DNA of 37,416 nt from Pantoea sp. A4 (GCF_000295955.2 NZ_ALXE01000037.1:1-37416); one strand, 5' to 3'. Counted from the first letter of the stretch, positions 1-7,872 are shown. The notes: generated by a model not told the origin, from the letters alone. Numbers and translations: made by a program.

Positions 1-92
1 CAGGAACCCGGCGACTGAGTGATCAGTTAGCCACCCTGTAATGGGGATCCCCTACCTGAGTCGCGTAGCGTGAAGGTGGGGGAGGATGTCAA
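1..92 (+). mobile_element. Right end of an IS200/IS605 (tnpB-type) element
   Basis: The first 18 bases read QEPGD followed by TGA, which resembles the typical last residues of TnpB proteins. About 30 bases later comes a strong hairpin: CCCCTACCT (49-57) pairs with AGGTGGGGG (74-82), with a small CGC/GCG stem inside its loop. The end GAGGATGTCAA (82-92) follows, and from base 93 the sequence is the interrupted aldolase gene. Hairpin plus terminal TCAA is the arrangement expected at the right end of tnpB-carrying IS200/IS605 elements, where the omega RNA (reRNA) ends and its guide begins in flanking DNA. The same GAGGATGTCAA occurs at 4807-4817. The tnpB body lies outside the window, so the family call is an inference. 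Confidence 0.55.
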
Positions 93-648
93 TCATCACC
101 GGTAATCCTGTACGGATCAGCGCCTCTTGCTGCGCGAGGTCGCCAGAGCTGTCTTTCACCGCGATAAATTCAGGAATTTCACACAGCTTACGCAATAAGT
201 CCGGCGTAATGGCGACACCTACGGCCTGGGGTACGTTGTAGCCAACGATCGGCAATCCACCGCTCGCAATCTCCTGATAGAAGTCGATAATCCCTTCATC
301 ATCGGTGGGTCCCTCAAAGAAGGGCGGTAAGACCATCACGCCATCAGCGCCACAATCACGGGCGAAGCGCACGCGGTTTAACACGTCTTCGGTTAACAGC
401 GCAGAGGCCTGCACGATGATTTTTGCCCGGCCATTGATAACCTTCGCCCCGCGCGCAATCACAGACTGGGATTCTTGCCCGGTCAGATAAACATGCATAC
501 CGGTGCCAGAACTCAGGACAAAGCTGCTTACGCCTGCGGCCAGGTATTGCTCCAGCAGGGTTTCCAGCCGGTCTAAGTCTGGTTTGCCCTGATGATCAAA
601 CGGGGTGGTGATGGCAAGATTGACGCCGGAGAACAAAAATCTACTCAT
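52..648 (-). pseudogene. DapA/N-acetylneuraminate lyase-family protein, C-terminus lost to IS insertion
   Basis: Class I aldolase of the dihydrodipicolinate synthase/neuraminate lyase/KDG aldolase superfamily. The family Tyr lies in GYNVP (Tyr137) and the Schiff-base Lys in FIAVKDSSGD (Lys165). The usual GTTGE loop reads SGTGMHVYL, so the Glu is missing and the substrate may not be the one used by DapA. Family members have about 300 residues; this has 198. Homology stops after GLPVM, exactly where the IS right end begins (base 92/93), and the stop codon at 52-54 comes from IS sequence. The last third of the barrel is missing, so the product is probably inactive. It starts 33 bases after the GntR regulator on the same strand and was presumably co-transcribed. 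Substrate unknown. Confidence 0.8.
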
Positions 649-681
649 GATCGCTTCCTCTCAAGGGTATCGATGCGATGT

Positions 682-1404
682 CTACATGCTTTCAGGCACT
701 TCCATGCCTTCAGGCGTCACGTACATCGCCATATTTTTCCGCCCCAGGTCCAGGTGCTCGCGCACAAGGATACCTGCGGCATGGCTGTCACGGCACTCAA
801 TCGCAGCGATGATGTCATCGTGTTGTTGGGCCGCCTGTTCCAGTTCCTGCTCCATCCGGGTGTTCACCGGTTGGTAAAACGTTTTGCCCAGTCTGGCGTG
901 ATCCAGCTGTAAGCGGCGCAGACTGGGCAGTAAATACGGGTTGTGTGCCATCAGTCCAATGGTGTGATGGAACTGATCGTTGGCGAACACACTGTCAATC
1001 ACATTCCGGCTGGCGATTGCCGCGCGAAAACGCAGTTGAATGCGTTTTAGTTCTTCGATCTCCCCGGCGCTGGCATTCTCGGCGGCCAACCGGGTGGTGG
1101 TGACATACAGTGCAGGCGCAGCCAGGTAAAAATTGCGCAATGACTGATAGCTCATCCCAGAGACACGAGCCGAACGGTTGGCTTCCAGTTCGATGTATCC
1201 CTCGGCAGCCAGCTGGCGCATCATTTCCCGCACCGGGGGGCGTGACAGCCCAAACTCTTCCGCCAAAATCACTTCATCCAGTACCGCGCCGGGTTTTAAC
1301 TCCATGGTGGTGATGCGGTAACGTAACGCCTCACCCAGTGTCTGTTTACGGTCGCGACCAGCAGGCAGTTCCTGTGGGTCAGAGGGGTGTTTCAATGCCG
1401 GCAT
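682..1404 (-). CDS. GntR-family transcriptional regulator, FCD (FadR-type) subfamily
   Basis: 240 residues, normal for FCD-type GntR regulators. Residues about 22-85 form the winged helix (LAEEFGLSRPPVREMMRQL is the recognition region). Residues about 95-225 form the helical FCD effector domain, with the expected metal-ligand pattern seen as D..H in FANDQFHH and a later H in the AGILVREH segment. Such proteins usually bind organic or sugar acids. It precedes the DapA-like aldolase in the same direction, so it likely controls that gene and itself. Three near-copies of TTGTAGACAA lie in its upstream region. Start at ATG 1404 gives the full helix-turn-helix. The actual ligand is unknown; a keto-acid or sialic-acid-like compound would fit an aldolase partner. 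Confidence 0.9.
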   Translation of the reverse strand: MPALKHPSDPQELPAGRDRKQTLGEALRYRITTMELKPGAVLDEVILAEEFGLSRPPVREMMRQLAAEGYIELEANRSARVSGMSYQSLRNFYLAAPALYVTTTRLAAENASAGEIEELKRIQLRFRAAIASRNVIDSVFANDQFHHTIGLMAHNPYLLPSLRRLQLDHARLGKTFYQPVNTRMEQELEQAAQQHDDIIAAIECRDSHAAGILVREHLDLGRKNMAMYVTPEGMEVPESM

Positions 1405-1431
1405 AACGGCCTCCAGGGTTAAGTCTTCAAT

Positions 1432-1571
1432 TTGTAGACAATGCCACTCTAGCAGAATTCACGCCGTTTTCGGGCACCCTTATTCATTACGGATGTTGTC
1501 TTGCAGACTTCAAAATTCTGTGTCTACAACTTGTCTATTCATGGCGAATGTTATAGATCCGTTTTAGACAA
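1432..1571. promoter_or_regulatory. Cluster of TTGTnnACAA operators for the GntR regulator
   Basis: TTGTAGACAA occurs at 1432-1441. Its reverse complement occurs with one mismatch at 1520-1529 (GTGTCTACAA), and a 9/10 copy is at 1562-1571 (TTTTAGACAA). A weaker half-like copy, TTGTCTATTC, is at 1531-1540. FCD-type GntR proteins bind short palindromes of the form TnGTnnACnA, so these are likely autoregulatory operators. The binding protein is inferred from position only. Confidence 0.5.
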
Positions 1572-2100
1572 TTTGTATATTGTTATTTTTGCTTTTTTCT
1601 CTTGATGCGTTTTTATCTTTATAAATCAGAGGGTAATTACTACATCGGATTTTTCCGGTGACAGGCTTAGCTCTTCAGACGCGCGGAGGTGGTGCATGCA
1701 ATCAACAGCCGTAGATGTTGTAGCCAGGCCATATCTGAACATTGCTTTTGTTCTGCAACAACAGTTCCTGCAAATCCCTATTAAAATCATGACTATTTTT
1801 ACATACAGACATTTTTTGCCAACGTTGGCAGCATCTGGTAACATCTGCGTCGCTTCACAAAAATAGAACAAATCAGCAGTATGTGACGATTTTTCTTAAC
1901 GTATGTGAAGAGGCGTTGGGCTGCTCAGGCGGCAGGATAATGCGTGGTTTTTAAAAAAAGCAGGAGGTGGAAATAAACGAAGATCGTGCCTCAACGGGTA
2001 TTTATATTATAACGATAAACATCTCAATATTATGTAGAGCAGCGTCAGTTCATTTGACTTTCCTGAAAAGGAATTTTATCTCATTGGAAAATATCTCAAC
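1572..2100. other. Intergenic region upstream of the PQQ dehydrogenase; doubtful 56-codon ORF at 1696-1866
   Basis: No confident gene. On the plus strand an ATG at 1696 with GGAGG 8 bases upstream opens a 56-residue frame (MQSTAVDVV...) ending at 1866. It has no recognisable domain. An 81-codon minus-strand frame across the same bases (1626-1871) is also featureless. The rest is AT-rich and probably carries the dehydrogenase promoter; an AAAAGGAA stretch at about 2065 is too far from ATG 2101 to be a typical ribosome binding site. Confidence 0.3.
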
Positions 2101-4452
2101 ATGAATAACGTCAGACATCTTGCGGTTACTGTTATTGGTATCGTCCTGTTGCTGCTGGGCCTGGCCCTTGCAGCGGGTGGCGTATATCTGGTGGTATTAG
2201 GGGGTTCCTGGTTCTATCTGTTTGCTGGATTGATCATGGGAGCCTGTGGTTTTGGCGTATTCCAGCGTAAACGCTGGGCACTCTTTGGTGCCTGGGCACT
2301 GCTGGCGATCAGCCTGATTTGGGCGTTCAGCGAAGTTGGAACGGATTTCTGGCAGCTGGTGCCACGTACAATTACGTTTATCGTGGTCACCTTACTGGTG
2401 ACGTTATGTGCGCCTACGCTGCTAAATGCAGAGAACAAGCCGGCATTGAGCTGTAAAAAGTCGGGTTTGTTATCTCTGGTTCTGGTTGCTAGCCTGGTGG
2501 CGATTTTCACCAGCATGTTTAGCGTACATCCGGAAGTGGAAGCCAGCGGTGAAAAGTTGCCGGTGCTGAATGATAGCGCAGCGGAAAATTCGGGCAACGA
2601 CTGGGCCGCCTTTGGACGGAATAGCAGCGGCCAGCGTTTTGCACAATTTACCCAGATCAACACGCAAAATGTGAAAGATCTGAAAGTCGCCTGGACTTAC
2701 CATACCGGCGATCTGGCGATTAACGGGGCCGAATATCAGGTGACGCCGTTGAAAGTCGGCAACACCATGTACCTGTGTACGCCGTTGAATAAAGTGATTG
2801 CGCTTGATCCCGTCAGCGGTAAAGAGAAATGGCGTTTCGATCCCAAAATTGAAGAGACGTCAGGCAACAAAAGCTGGAAACGCTGCCGTGGCGTGGCCTA
2901 TACCGAGTTGAGTCCTGCGGAACAGAACAAAAACCCGCGCATCATCAGTACCACTGTGGATGGTCGTCTGTTCTCACTGGATGCTGAGACCGGCAAGCTG
3001 GACGAGAACTTCGGCGATCGTGGATTTATCAATCTTCTGCCCGGTTTAGGCGCAACCGCGCACGGTTCTTATTACCTGACGTCTGCGCCACTGGCGGCGG
3101 ATGGCGTGGTGATGGTGGGCGGTAAGCTGAACGATAACCTGACCACCGGCGAAGCTTCCGGAGTCGTGCGTGGGTTTGATGCCAGCACCGGGAAACTGCT
3201 GTGGGCCTGGGATGCTTCCCGTGGTGCCAAAGACAGCACGCCGCTGCCAGAGGGCGAAATCTATCCGATTGAGACGCCAAACTTCTGGGGAACGGCGGCC
3301 TATGACGCGAAAACCGGTGTGGCCTATTTCCCGACCGGCAACCAGACACCGGACTTCTGGACTGGAAACCGTCATCCGTATTCTGAAGAATACAATGATG
3401 CGATTGTCGCGGTTGAGTTGAAAACCGGCAAAGAGCTGTGGCATTTCCGTACCGCCAATCAGGATCAGTTTGACTACGACGTTTCATCGCAGCCGATTTT
3501 GTATGATATGCCAGCCAAAGATGGCAGCGTCACACCGGTTCTGATCCAGCTCACCAAACGCGGCCAGATTTTCGTACTCGATCGCCGTACCGGCAAGCCG
3601 GTGATCCCGGTGGAGTATCGTCCAGTCTCCACCGATGCGATGCCAGGTATGAAGGTCTCACCTACGCAGCCTTACTCTGCCATCTCCGTGGGTGCCACGG
3701 CGTTGAAAGAGTCTGATATGTGGGGTGCGTCGATCTTCGATCAGCTGTACTGCCGCATTCAGTTTAAAGATATGCGTTGGGAAGGTGAGTTCACGCCATT
3801 GTCCGATAAAAAGCGCACGCTGATTTATCCAGGCTACTACGGTGGCTTTAACTGGGGTGGTGGTGCGATCGATGTCGCTACCGGTACGCTGATCGTGAAT
3901 GACATTCGTATGGCGCAGTGGGGCAAATTCATTAAACGTGAAGACGCTGCACGCATCGGCATGAAACCGAGTACCGAAGGCGAATATTCTGAGCAGCTGG
4001 GGACGCCGTGGGGCGTAGAGCGCTCAATGTTTATGTCACCTTTAGGTGTGCCATGCTTCAAACCGCCATTCGGTTCAATGACCGCCATCGATCTGGCAAC
4101 CGGGAAAACCCGCTGGCAGGTACCGATGGGTACGATTAAAGATGCACCGATCCACGGTGTAGCGCCGGGGCTGGATATCCCACTGGGTATGCCAACCATG
4201 GGTGGCCCGCTGGTGACCAAAGGCGGACTGACCTTCTTCCACGGCACGCTGGATTACTACCTGCGCGCACTGGATAACAACACCGGTAAAGAGTTGTGGC
4301 GCGGCCGTCTGCCTGTAGGTGGGCAGGGTGCTCCAATGACCTATATTGGTGAAGATGGTAAGCAGTACGTTGTTGTGGTGGCAGGGGGGGCAACCCGTAC
4401 CGGCACCAATGATAATCGCGGCGATGACGTTATCGCCTATGCTTTACCTTAA
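2101..4452 (+). CDS. gcd: Membrane-bound PQQ-dependent dehydrogenase, glucose/quinate/shikimate type
   Basis: Inner-membrane quinoprotein that oxidises an aldose or cyclic polyol on the periplasmic side (glucose to gluconolactone in E. coli Gcd) and passes electrons to ubiquinone. 783 residues versus about 796 for Gcd. Residues 1-140 hold five hydrophobic segments. From about residue 165 follows the eight-bladed PQQ propeller, with repeated tryptophan-docking blades (GKEKWRFDP, GKLLWAWD, GKELWHFR, GKTRWQVP, GKELWRGR). The catalytic Asp region is NQDQFDYDVSSQP (Asp458/460) and the PQQ-contacting Lys is in LTKRGQIF (Lys486). The family C-terminus is present (QYVVVVAGG, DVIAYALP). Monocistronic, with its own terminator. 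Glucose versus quinate/shikimate specificity cannot be read from sequence, so the symbol is tentative. Confidence 0.88.
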   Translation: MNNVRHLAVTVIGIVLLLLGLALAAGGVYLVVLGGSWFYLFAGLIMGACGFGVFQRKRWALFGAWALLAISLIWAFSEVGTDFWQLVPRTITFIVVTLLVTLCAPTLLNAENKPALSCKKSGLLSLVLVASLVAIFTSMFSVHPEVEASGEKLPVLNDSAAENSGNDWAAFGRNSSGQRFAQFTQINTQNVKDLKVAWTYHTGDLAINGAEYQVTPLKVGNTMYLCTPLNKVIALDPVSGKEKWRFDPKIEETSGNKSWKRCRGVAYTELSPAEQNKNPRIISTTVDGRLFSLDAETGKLDENFGDRGFINLLPGLGATAHGSYYLTSAPLAADGVVMVGGKLNDNLTTGEASGVVRGFDASTGKLLWAWDASRGAKDSTPLPEGEIYPIETPNFWGTAAYDAKTGVAYFPTGNQTPDFWTGNRHPYSEEYNDAIVAVELKTGKELWHFRTANQDQFDYDVSSQPILYDMPAKDGSVTPVLIQLTKRGQIFVLDRRTGKPVIPVEYRPVSTDAMPGMKVSPTQPYSAISVGATALKESDMWGASIFDQLYCRIQFKDMRWEGEFTPLSDKKRTLIYPGYYGGFNWGGGAIDVATGTLIVNDIRMAQWGKFIKREDAARIGMKPSTEGEYSEQLGTPWGVERSMFMSPLGVPCFKPPFGSMTAIDLATGKTRWQVPMGTIKDAPIHGVAPGLDIPLGMPTMGGPLVTKGGLTFFHGTLDYYLRALDNNTGKELWRGRLPVGGQGAPMTYIGEDGKQYVVVVAGGATRTGTNDNRGDDVIAYALP

Positions 4453-4513
4453 TCTCTGGCAGCAAGGGTCAGCGCGCAGTTTGCGCTGGCCTGTTTATCG
4501 AGAAATAAGCCAT

Positions 4514-4547
4514 AAAAAAAGCATCTCGTGAGGAGATGCTTTTTTTA
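4514..4547 (+). terminator. Rho-independent terminator after the PQQ dehydrogenase
   Basis: GCATCTC and GAGATGC form a stem around a GTGAG loop. The stem is flanked by seven A on the left and seven T on the right, so it can terminate in both directions. It lies about 60 bases after the dehydrogenase stop codon. Confidence 0.9.
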
Positions 4548-4599
4548 GTTTTACAACTTGTCGGTTGTCTTAGCCGCTCTCTAAGAAGTGAATTTTGAT

Positions 4600-4817
4600 C
4601 CTTACGATCTGGCTACACATGCGCAGCGCGGTCGCCGTTTGATAATTTATAGAGCTGAGGCGCTCATATCAGCTCTGGATAACGATGTTACAGCGCCGCA
4701 TGAGGAATGACAAGTGCTTCGGAGAATCAAGGCTTATCAGATACGCCGTAAACCCCCGTTCTTCTGAACTGTCCAACTTTATGGGATGCAGTTCATTCAG
4801 GGTGGTGAGGATGTCAA
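4600..4817 (+). mobile_element. Internally deleted IS200/IS605-family relic (218 bp)
   Basis: Left flank: TTGAT (4595-4599), the target/TAM known for ISDra2-type elements. Near the left end is an 8-bp subterminal hairpin, AGAGCTGA (4651-4658) with TCAGCTCT (4669-4676). GAGGA then precedes a GTG at 4714 that opens VLRRIKAYQIR, which resembles the first residues of TnpB (M-L-R-x-x-K-A-Y/F-K-x-R). The frame breaks after a few codons. The relic ends in GGTGGTGAGGATGTCAA (4801-4817), sharing GAGGATGTCAA with the right end at the start of the window. Removing 4600-4817 joins the flanks so that the adjacent minus-strand gene continues for six more residues to a new stop. The tnpB body is almost entirely lost, so the copy would need a helper transposase. 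Confidence 0.55.
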
Positions 4818-5560
4818 CGAGAAGATCCAAAGAGTGTCAGTGCTTCGATTTGAGCAAACGGGTAACGCGACTGCAGAATCATTTGTGCACTGATGAGTGA
4901 AGTACCTGAAGTCACCATGTCATCAATCAAGAGGATTTTTTGGGGTGGCGGCGTGCCAAAGGGAATACAACCCCAGCAAAAGGGGTTAATAAACCGACGC
5001 AGAGAAACGTTTTTGATCGCTTTTATCTGAAATGGTTCTTCTTCACCATGTTCACTAATGAAACGATTAATATCAGCATTTATACGGGTTTTGTCTTTCG
5101 CACTGATTCTAAGAGCTCGTACATATTGCTTCACGCTGAGCGCATTCACTTTGGCTAATGCAGACTCAACGCCTAATCCTTTTTGGGTTGTTTTTTGTAC
5201 TCTCCCTGCGAATCTTCGGCAAATATGACTTCCTGATGGCAGTGGAACCAGCCAATCCCACTGAAAACCCTGTTCAATGAACAGCGGTAAAATTTTGCGG
5301 AAACTTGTACAAAGTTTAGCAATATCTCTTCTGTTGGTTTTAAGTTGATGAAGCCCCTTGATTACATACAGCATTGGGCAGTTATCACCAGGCATGTGAG
5401 GGTCTCGCTTCCCTTTCGTACGTGCAAAAATCGAAGTGACCTTGAGCTGTTGTTCAAGAAGTAAATGAACAGGATTACCTTCTGGAGTCGTTATGCAAAA
5501 GTGATTGTGTGAATGATCTACAGTCACTAATTTTTGTTCTGAATCAACGTTGAATCCCAC
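4814..5560 (-). CDS. ComF-like phosphoribosyltransferase-domain protein (accessory)
   Basis: 248 residues. The C-terminal part carries a PRPP-binding loop, LLIDDMVTSGTS (about 210-221), matching the hhhhDDhhTTGxT signature of type I phosphoribosyltransferases. WLVPLPSG (about 103-110) resembles the ComF-family VPVP segment. The N-terminal 70 residues (DHSHNHFCITTPEGNPVHLL) match nothing I know. GTG start with AGAGGT six bases upstream. The gene stands alone between an IS relic and a Cre-like recombinase, typical of cargo. Its last residues (FGSSR) abut the IS relic, and without the relic it would end about six residues later (RSKFTS). Function unknown: nucleotide salvage, competence-type and phage-defence roles have all been linked to such domains, and none is shown here. 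Confidence 0.65.
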   Translation of the reverse strand: MGFNVDSEQKLVTVDHSHNHFCITTPEGNPVHLLLEQQLKVTSIFARTKGKRDPHMPGDNCPMLYVIKGLHQLKTNRRDIAKLCTSFRKILPLFIEQGFQWDWLVPLPSGSHICRRFAGRVQKTTQKGLGVESALAKVNALSVKQYVRALRISAKDKTRINADINRFISEHGEEEPFQIKAIKNVSLRRFINPFCWGCIPFGTPPPQKILLIDDMVTSGTSLISAQMILQSRYPFAQIEALTLFGSSR

Positions 5561-5679
5561 CGATTACCTCTTTCCTTTTGCTCTTCAGAATTCAACATTT
5601 ATACCACCCTTCATCACCAATGTTTCCAGAAAATACCCAATTATTTCACGATCGGCAGATTGATCACCCCTTTCGACAA

Positions 5680-5713
5680 CTAAACTGATATAATTATACT
5701 TATATTAGTTTAG
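5680..5713. repeat. lox-like recombination site (13-8-13 inverted repeat)
   Basis: Left arm CTAAACTGATATA (5680-5692), spacer ATTATACT (5693-5700), right arm TATATTAGTTTAG (5701-5713). The arms are inverted copies with one mismatch in 13, and the symmetry extends one more base on each side. Two 13-bp arms around an asymmetric 8-bp spacer is exactly the architecture of loxP and related lox-type sites. It lies about 230 bases upstream of a gene strongly resembling P1 Cre. I see no second copy in the window. A large transcription-factor operator is the alternative. Confidence 0.65.
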
Positions 5714-5940
5714 TAAAGCCTGGTATGATGCCGGTATCACCGCGATCTACGGTGGATCGGGTGGTTTTGGCGATTTTTCGTGGTTGATGTTCTGCGAGCC
5801 CGTATACCGGCTTTAAAGCGGCGATCCCAGTGGACTAAAATAAGGCGTCGCTACGTGAAATCTGACGGGTAATCCCCCTGATCTGTTTGCAGAATTCACG
5901 TAGCGCGATCAAGACTTGAAATGGATATTTATTCAGCAAA
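5714..5940. repeat. Structured leader of the recombinase gene with two inverted-repeat pairs
   Basis: GCCGGTAT (5730-5737) pairs with ATACCGGC (5804-5811), whose flank continues into CTTTA matching TAAAGCC at 5714-5720. Separately, CGCTACGTGAA (5849-5859) is repeated inverted as TTCACGTAGCG (5895-5905), a perfect 11-bp pair ending 35 bases before the recombinase ATG. These could be recombinase accessory sites, operators or RNA structure. No clear Shine-Dalgarno sequence precedes ATG 5941. Confidence 0.4.
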
Positions 5941-6969
5941 ATGACCAAAATTAGCGCGGGTGGCAGCCTGCTATCTCTCTCCGTCCCGTCGCGGGATATT
6001 TCAGAAAAACTGGCCGCCTTTGTACGGGACAAAGACGCATTTTCACCTAACACCTGGCGGCAGCTACTCAGCGTAATGCGGATCTGCTGGCGATGGGCGG
6101 AAGCCAACGGCCGCCAGTTTTTGCCCATGAGCGCGGACGATCTACGAGACTATCTCACCCATTTGCAGGCAACGGGCAGGGCATCATCAACGATTAATTC
6201 TCATGCGGCGTTAATCTCGATGTTACACCGTAACGCCGGACTGGTGCCACCCAATGTCTCACCGGATATTTCTCGTACCATGAAGAAGATCAACCGTACC
6301 GCCGTGGTCGCCGGTGAACGCACCGGGCAGGCTGTGCCGTTTTGCCGGGGCGATCTTAAAAAGCTGGATCAGGCCTGGCGGGCGTCTCCGCGTTTGCAAC
6401 ACCTGCGTGATTTGGCATTTATGCACGTGGCGTACAGTACGTTGTTGCGTATGAGTGAACTTTCGCGCCTGCGGGTCGGGGATATTGGCCGCGCTGCGGA
6501 TGGACGAATTATCCTCGATGTTGCCTGGACAAAAACGATTGTGCAGTCTGGCGGGATTGTAAAAGCGTTAGGTGCGCAATCCAGCCAACGTTTGACCGAC
6601 TGGATCAACGCGGCCGGGTTGGCGGGAGAGCCAGATGCGATTATTTTCTGCCCGGTACATCGTTCAAATCAGGCCCGATTTACCACCGATCCCATGAGTG
6701 CTCCCTGCCTGGAAGAGATTTTTATTCGTGCGCGAGGCGCAGCAGGGGTGCCCGATCGTAAAAAAACCAATAAAGGCCGCTATGCCGGGTGGAGTGGCCA
6801 CAGTGCACGTGTCGGTGCCGCACAAGACATGGCGCGCAAGGGCTACTCCGTTGCACAAATTATGCAGGAAGGCACCTGGACCAAAACTGAAACTGTAATG
6901 CGCTATATTCGCGTGGTGGAAGCACATAAAGGGGCGATGGTCGACTTAATGGAAGAAGACAGTGATTAA
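5941..6969 (+). CDS. Cre-like tyrosine recombinase
   Basis: 342 residues; P1 Cre has 343. Similarity is visible end to end, from an N-terminal core-binding domain (AFSPNTWRQLLSVMRICW; DLRDYLTHLQATGRASSTI) to the catalytic domain. All active-site residues are present: Arg170 (TLLRMSELSRLRV), Lys198 (WTKTIV), His287 and Arg290 (WSGHSARVGAAQDMAR, nearly identical to Cre), Trp313 (GTWT) and nucleophile Tyr322 (VMRYIR). ATG 5941 is the first in-frame start after a stop. Cre resolves P1 plasmid dimers at loxP, and a lox-like repeat sits upstream here. The likely role is multimer resolution of a plasmid or plasmid-prophage, or a remnant of one now integrated. This is far closer to Cre than to phage integrases or XerC/D. 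Confidence 0.92.
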   Translation: MTKISAGGSLLSLSVPSRDISEKLAAFVRDKDAFSPNTWRQLLSVMRICWRWAEANGRQFLPMSADDLRDYLTHLQATGRASSTINSHAALISMLHRNAGLVPPNVSPDISRTMKKINRTAVVAGERTGQAVPFCRGDLKKLDQAWRASPRLQHLRDLAFMHVAYSTLLRMSELSRLRVGDIGRAADGRIILDVAWTKTIVQSGGIVKALGAQSSQRLTDWINAAGLAGEPDAIIFCPVHRSNQARFTTDPMSAPCLEEIFIRARGAAGVPDRKKTNKGRYAGWSGHSARVGAAQDMARKGYSVAQIMQEGTWTKTETVMRYIRVVEAHKGAMVDLMEEDSD

Positions 6970-7064
6970 ATACCTTCATTGATGTGAAAAATAGCGGTGG
7001 TATTATTTTTTTCGAGATTTTAATTGGCTTGTTCAGCATTTTTTTTCAGCAGTTTAATAAATTA

Positions 7065-7096
7065 CCCCTGCGGGAAAGGGTTATTTACCGCAGGGG
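7065..7096. terminator. Hairpin between convergent recombinase and SDR genes
   Basis: CCCCTGCGG (7065-7073) pairs with CCGCAGGGG (7088-7096), a 9-bp GC-rich stem with a 14-base loop. It lies 27 bases beyond the SDR stop codon and 95 beyond the recombinase stop. No long T-run follows, but the position between converging genes suits a terminator. Confidence 0.5.
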
Positions 7097-7122
7097 GATC
7101 GTTACAGGATTAATAACCGTGG

Positions 7123-7872
7123 TTAAATCTGTGCCAGACCACCATCAACATAAAACTCAGAGGCATTAATAAAGGCTGCGGCATCAGAAGCGAGGAAGGC
7201 AACCATTTTACCCACCTCTTCAGGCTCACCTAATCGACCTAACGGCACACCTGCTGCCAGGGTATCAAACAGTCCCTGACGGTACTCTTCGGGCACCAGA
7301 CCGCCAAGACCCGGCGTACGAATCGGACCTGGACTTACTACGTTGACGCGAACCCCACGGTCTTTCAAATCCAGTGCCCAGGAGCGGGCAAAGTTACGCA
7401 CGGCGGCTTTGCTGGCGCTGTAAACACTGAAGCTGGCGGTGCCTTTCACCGCTGCTGTTGAACCGGTGAGAATCACCGAAGCACCTTCGCTCAGCAACGG
7501 CAGGGATTTTTGTACGGTAAACAGTAAACCGCGTACGTTAGTACCAAAAACGCGGTCAAAATGTTCTTCTGTAATATCAGCCAGCGACATCATATCGCCG
7601 CCTCCGGCATTGGCGAACAGAATATCCAGTTTGCCCGATTCGCTGGCAATTTTCGCAAAAACTTTATCCAGGTCCGCCAATATTGCCGCATCGGCCTGGA
7701 TACCCACCGCTGAATGACCAATCGCTGCGACTGCGGCATCCAGTTCTTCCTGGCGACGTCCGGTAATATAGACTTTTGCACCCTGTTCTGCTAATTCCTG
7801 GGCAGATGCCAAACCAATACCTGAACTGCCACCGGTTACTAAAGCAACTTTATTAATAAGAGTCTGGTTCAT
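7123..7872 (-). CDS. Short-chain dehydrogenase/reductase (SDR), classical type
   Basis: 249 residues, standard for classical SDRs. Rossmann motif TGGSSGIG (13-20), NAGG (88-91), and catalytic Ser138, Tyr151 and Lys155 (YSASK). The substrate-loop region PGPIRTPG is present and the C-terminus FYVDGG is typical. GRR at 38-40 after beta-2 suggests a basic pocket compatible with NADP(H). Cytosolic NAD(P)-dependent oxidoreductase of unknown substrate. ATG 7872 is preceded by AAGGAA. Transcribed divergently from the FAD oxidoreductase over a 404-base shared region, so they may be co-regulated. Confidence 0.9.
   Translation of the reverse strand: MNQTLINKVALVTGGSSGIGLASAQELAEQGAKVYITGRRQEELDAAVAAIGHSAVGIQADAAILADLDKVFAKIASESGKLDILFANAGGGDMMSLADITEEHFDRVFGTNVRGLLFTVQKSLPLLSEGASVILTGSTAAVKGTASFSVYSASKAAVRNFARSWALDLKDRGVRVNVVSPGPIRTPGLGGLVPEEYRQGLFDTLAAGVPLGRLGEPEEVGKMVAFLASDAAAFINASEFYVDGGLAQI

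Noticed and set aside
1626..1871. 81-codon minus-strand ORF in the gap before gcd
   Set aside because: Cys-rich, compositionally unlike a protein, with no ribosome binding site or domain; overlaps an equally doubtful plus-strand frame.
4685..4900. 71-codon plus-strand ORF
   Set aside because: Runs through the IS relic and the antisense of the phosphoribosyltransferase gene; no coding features.
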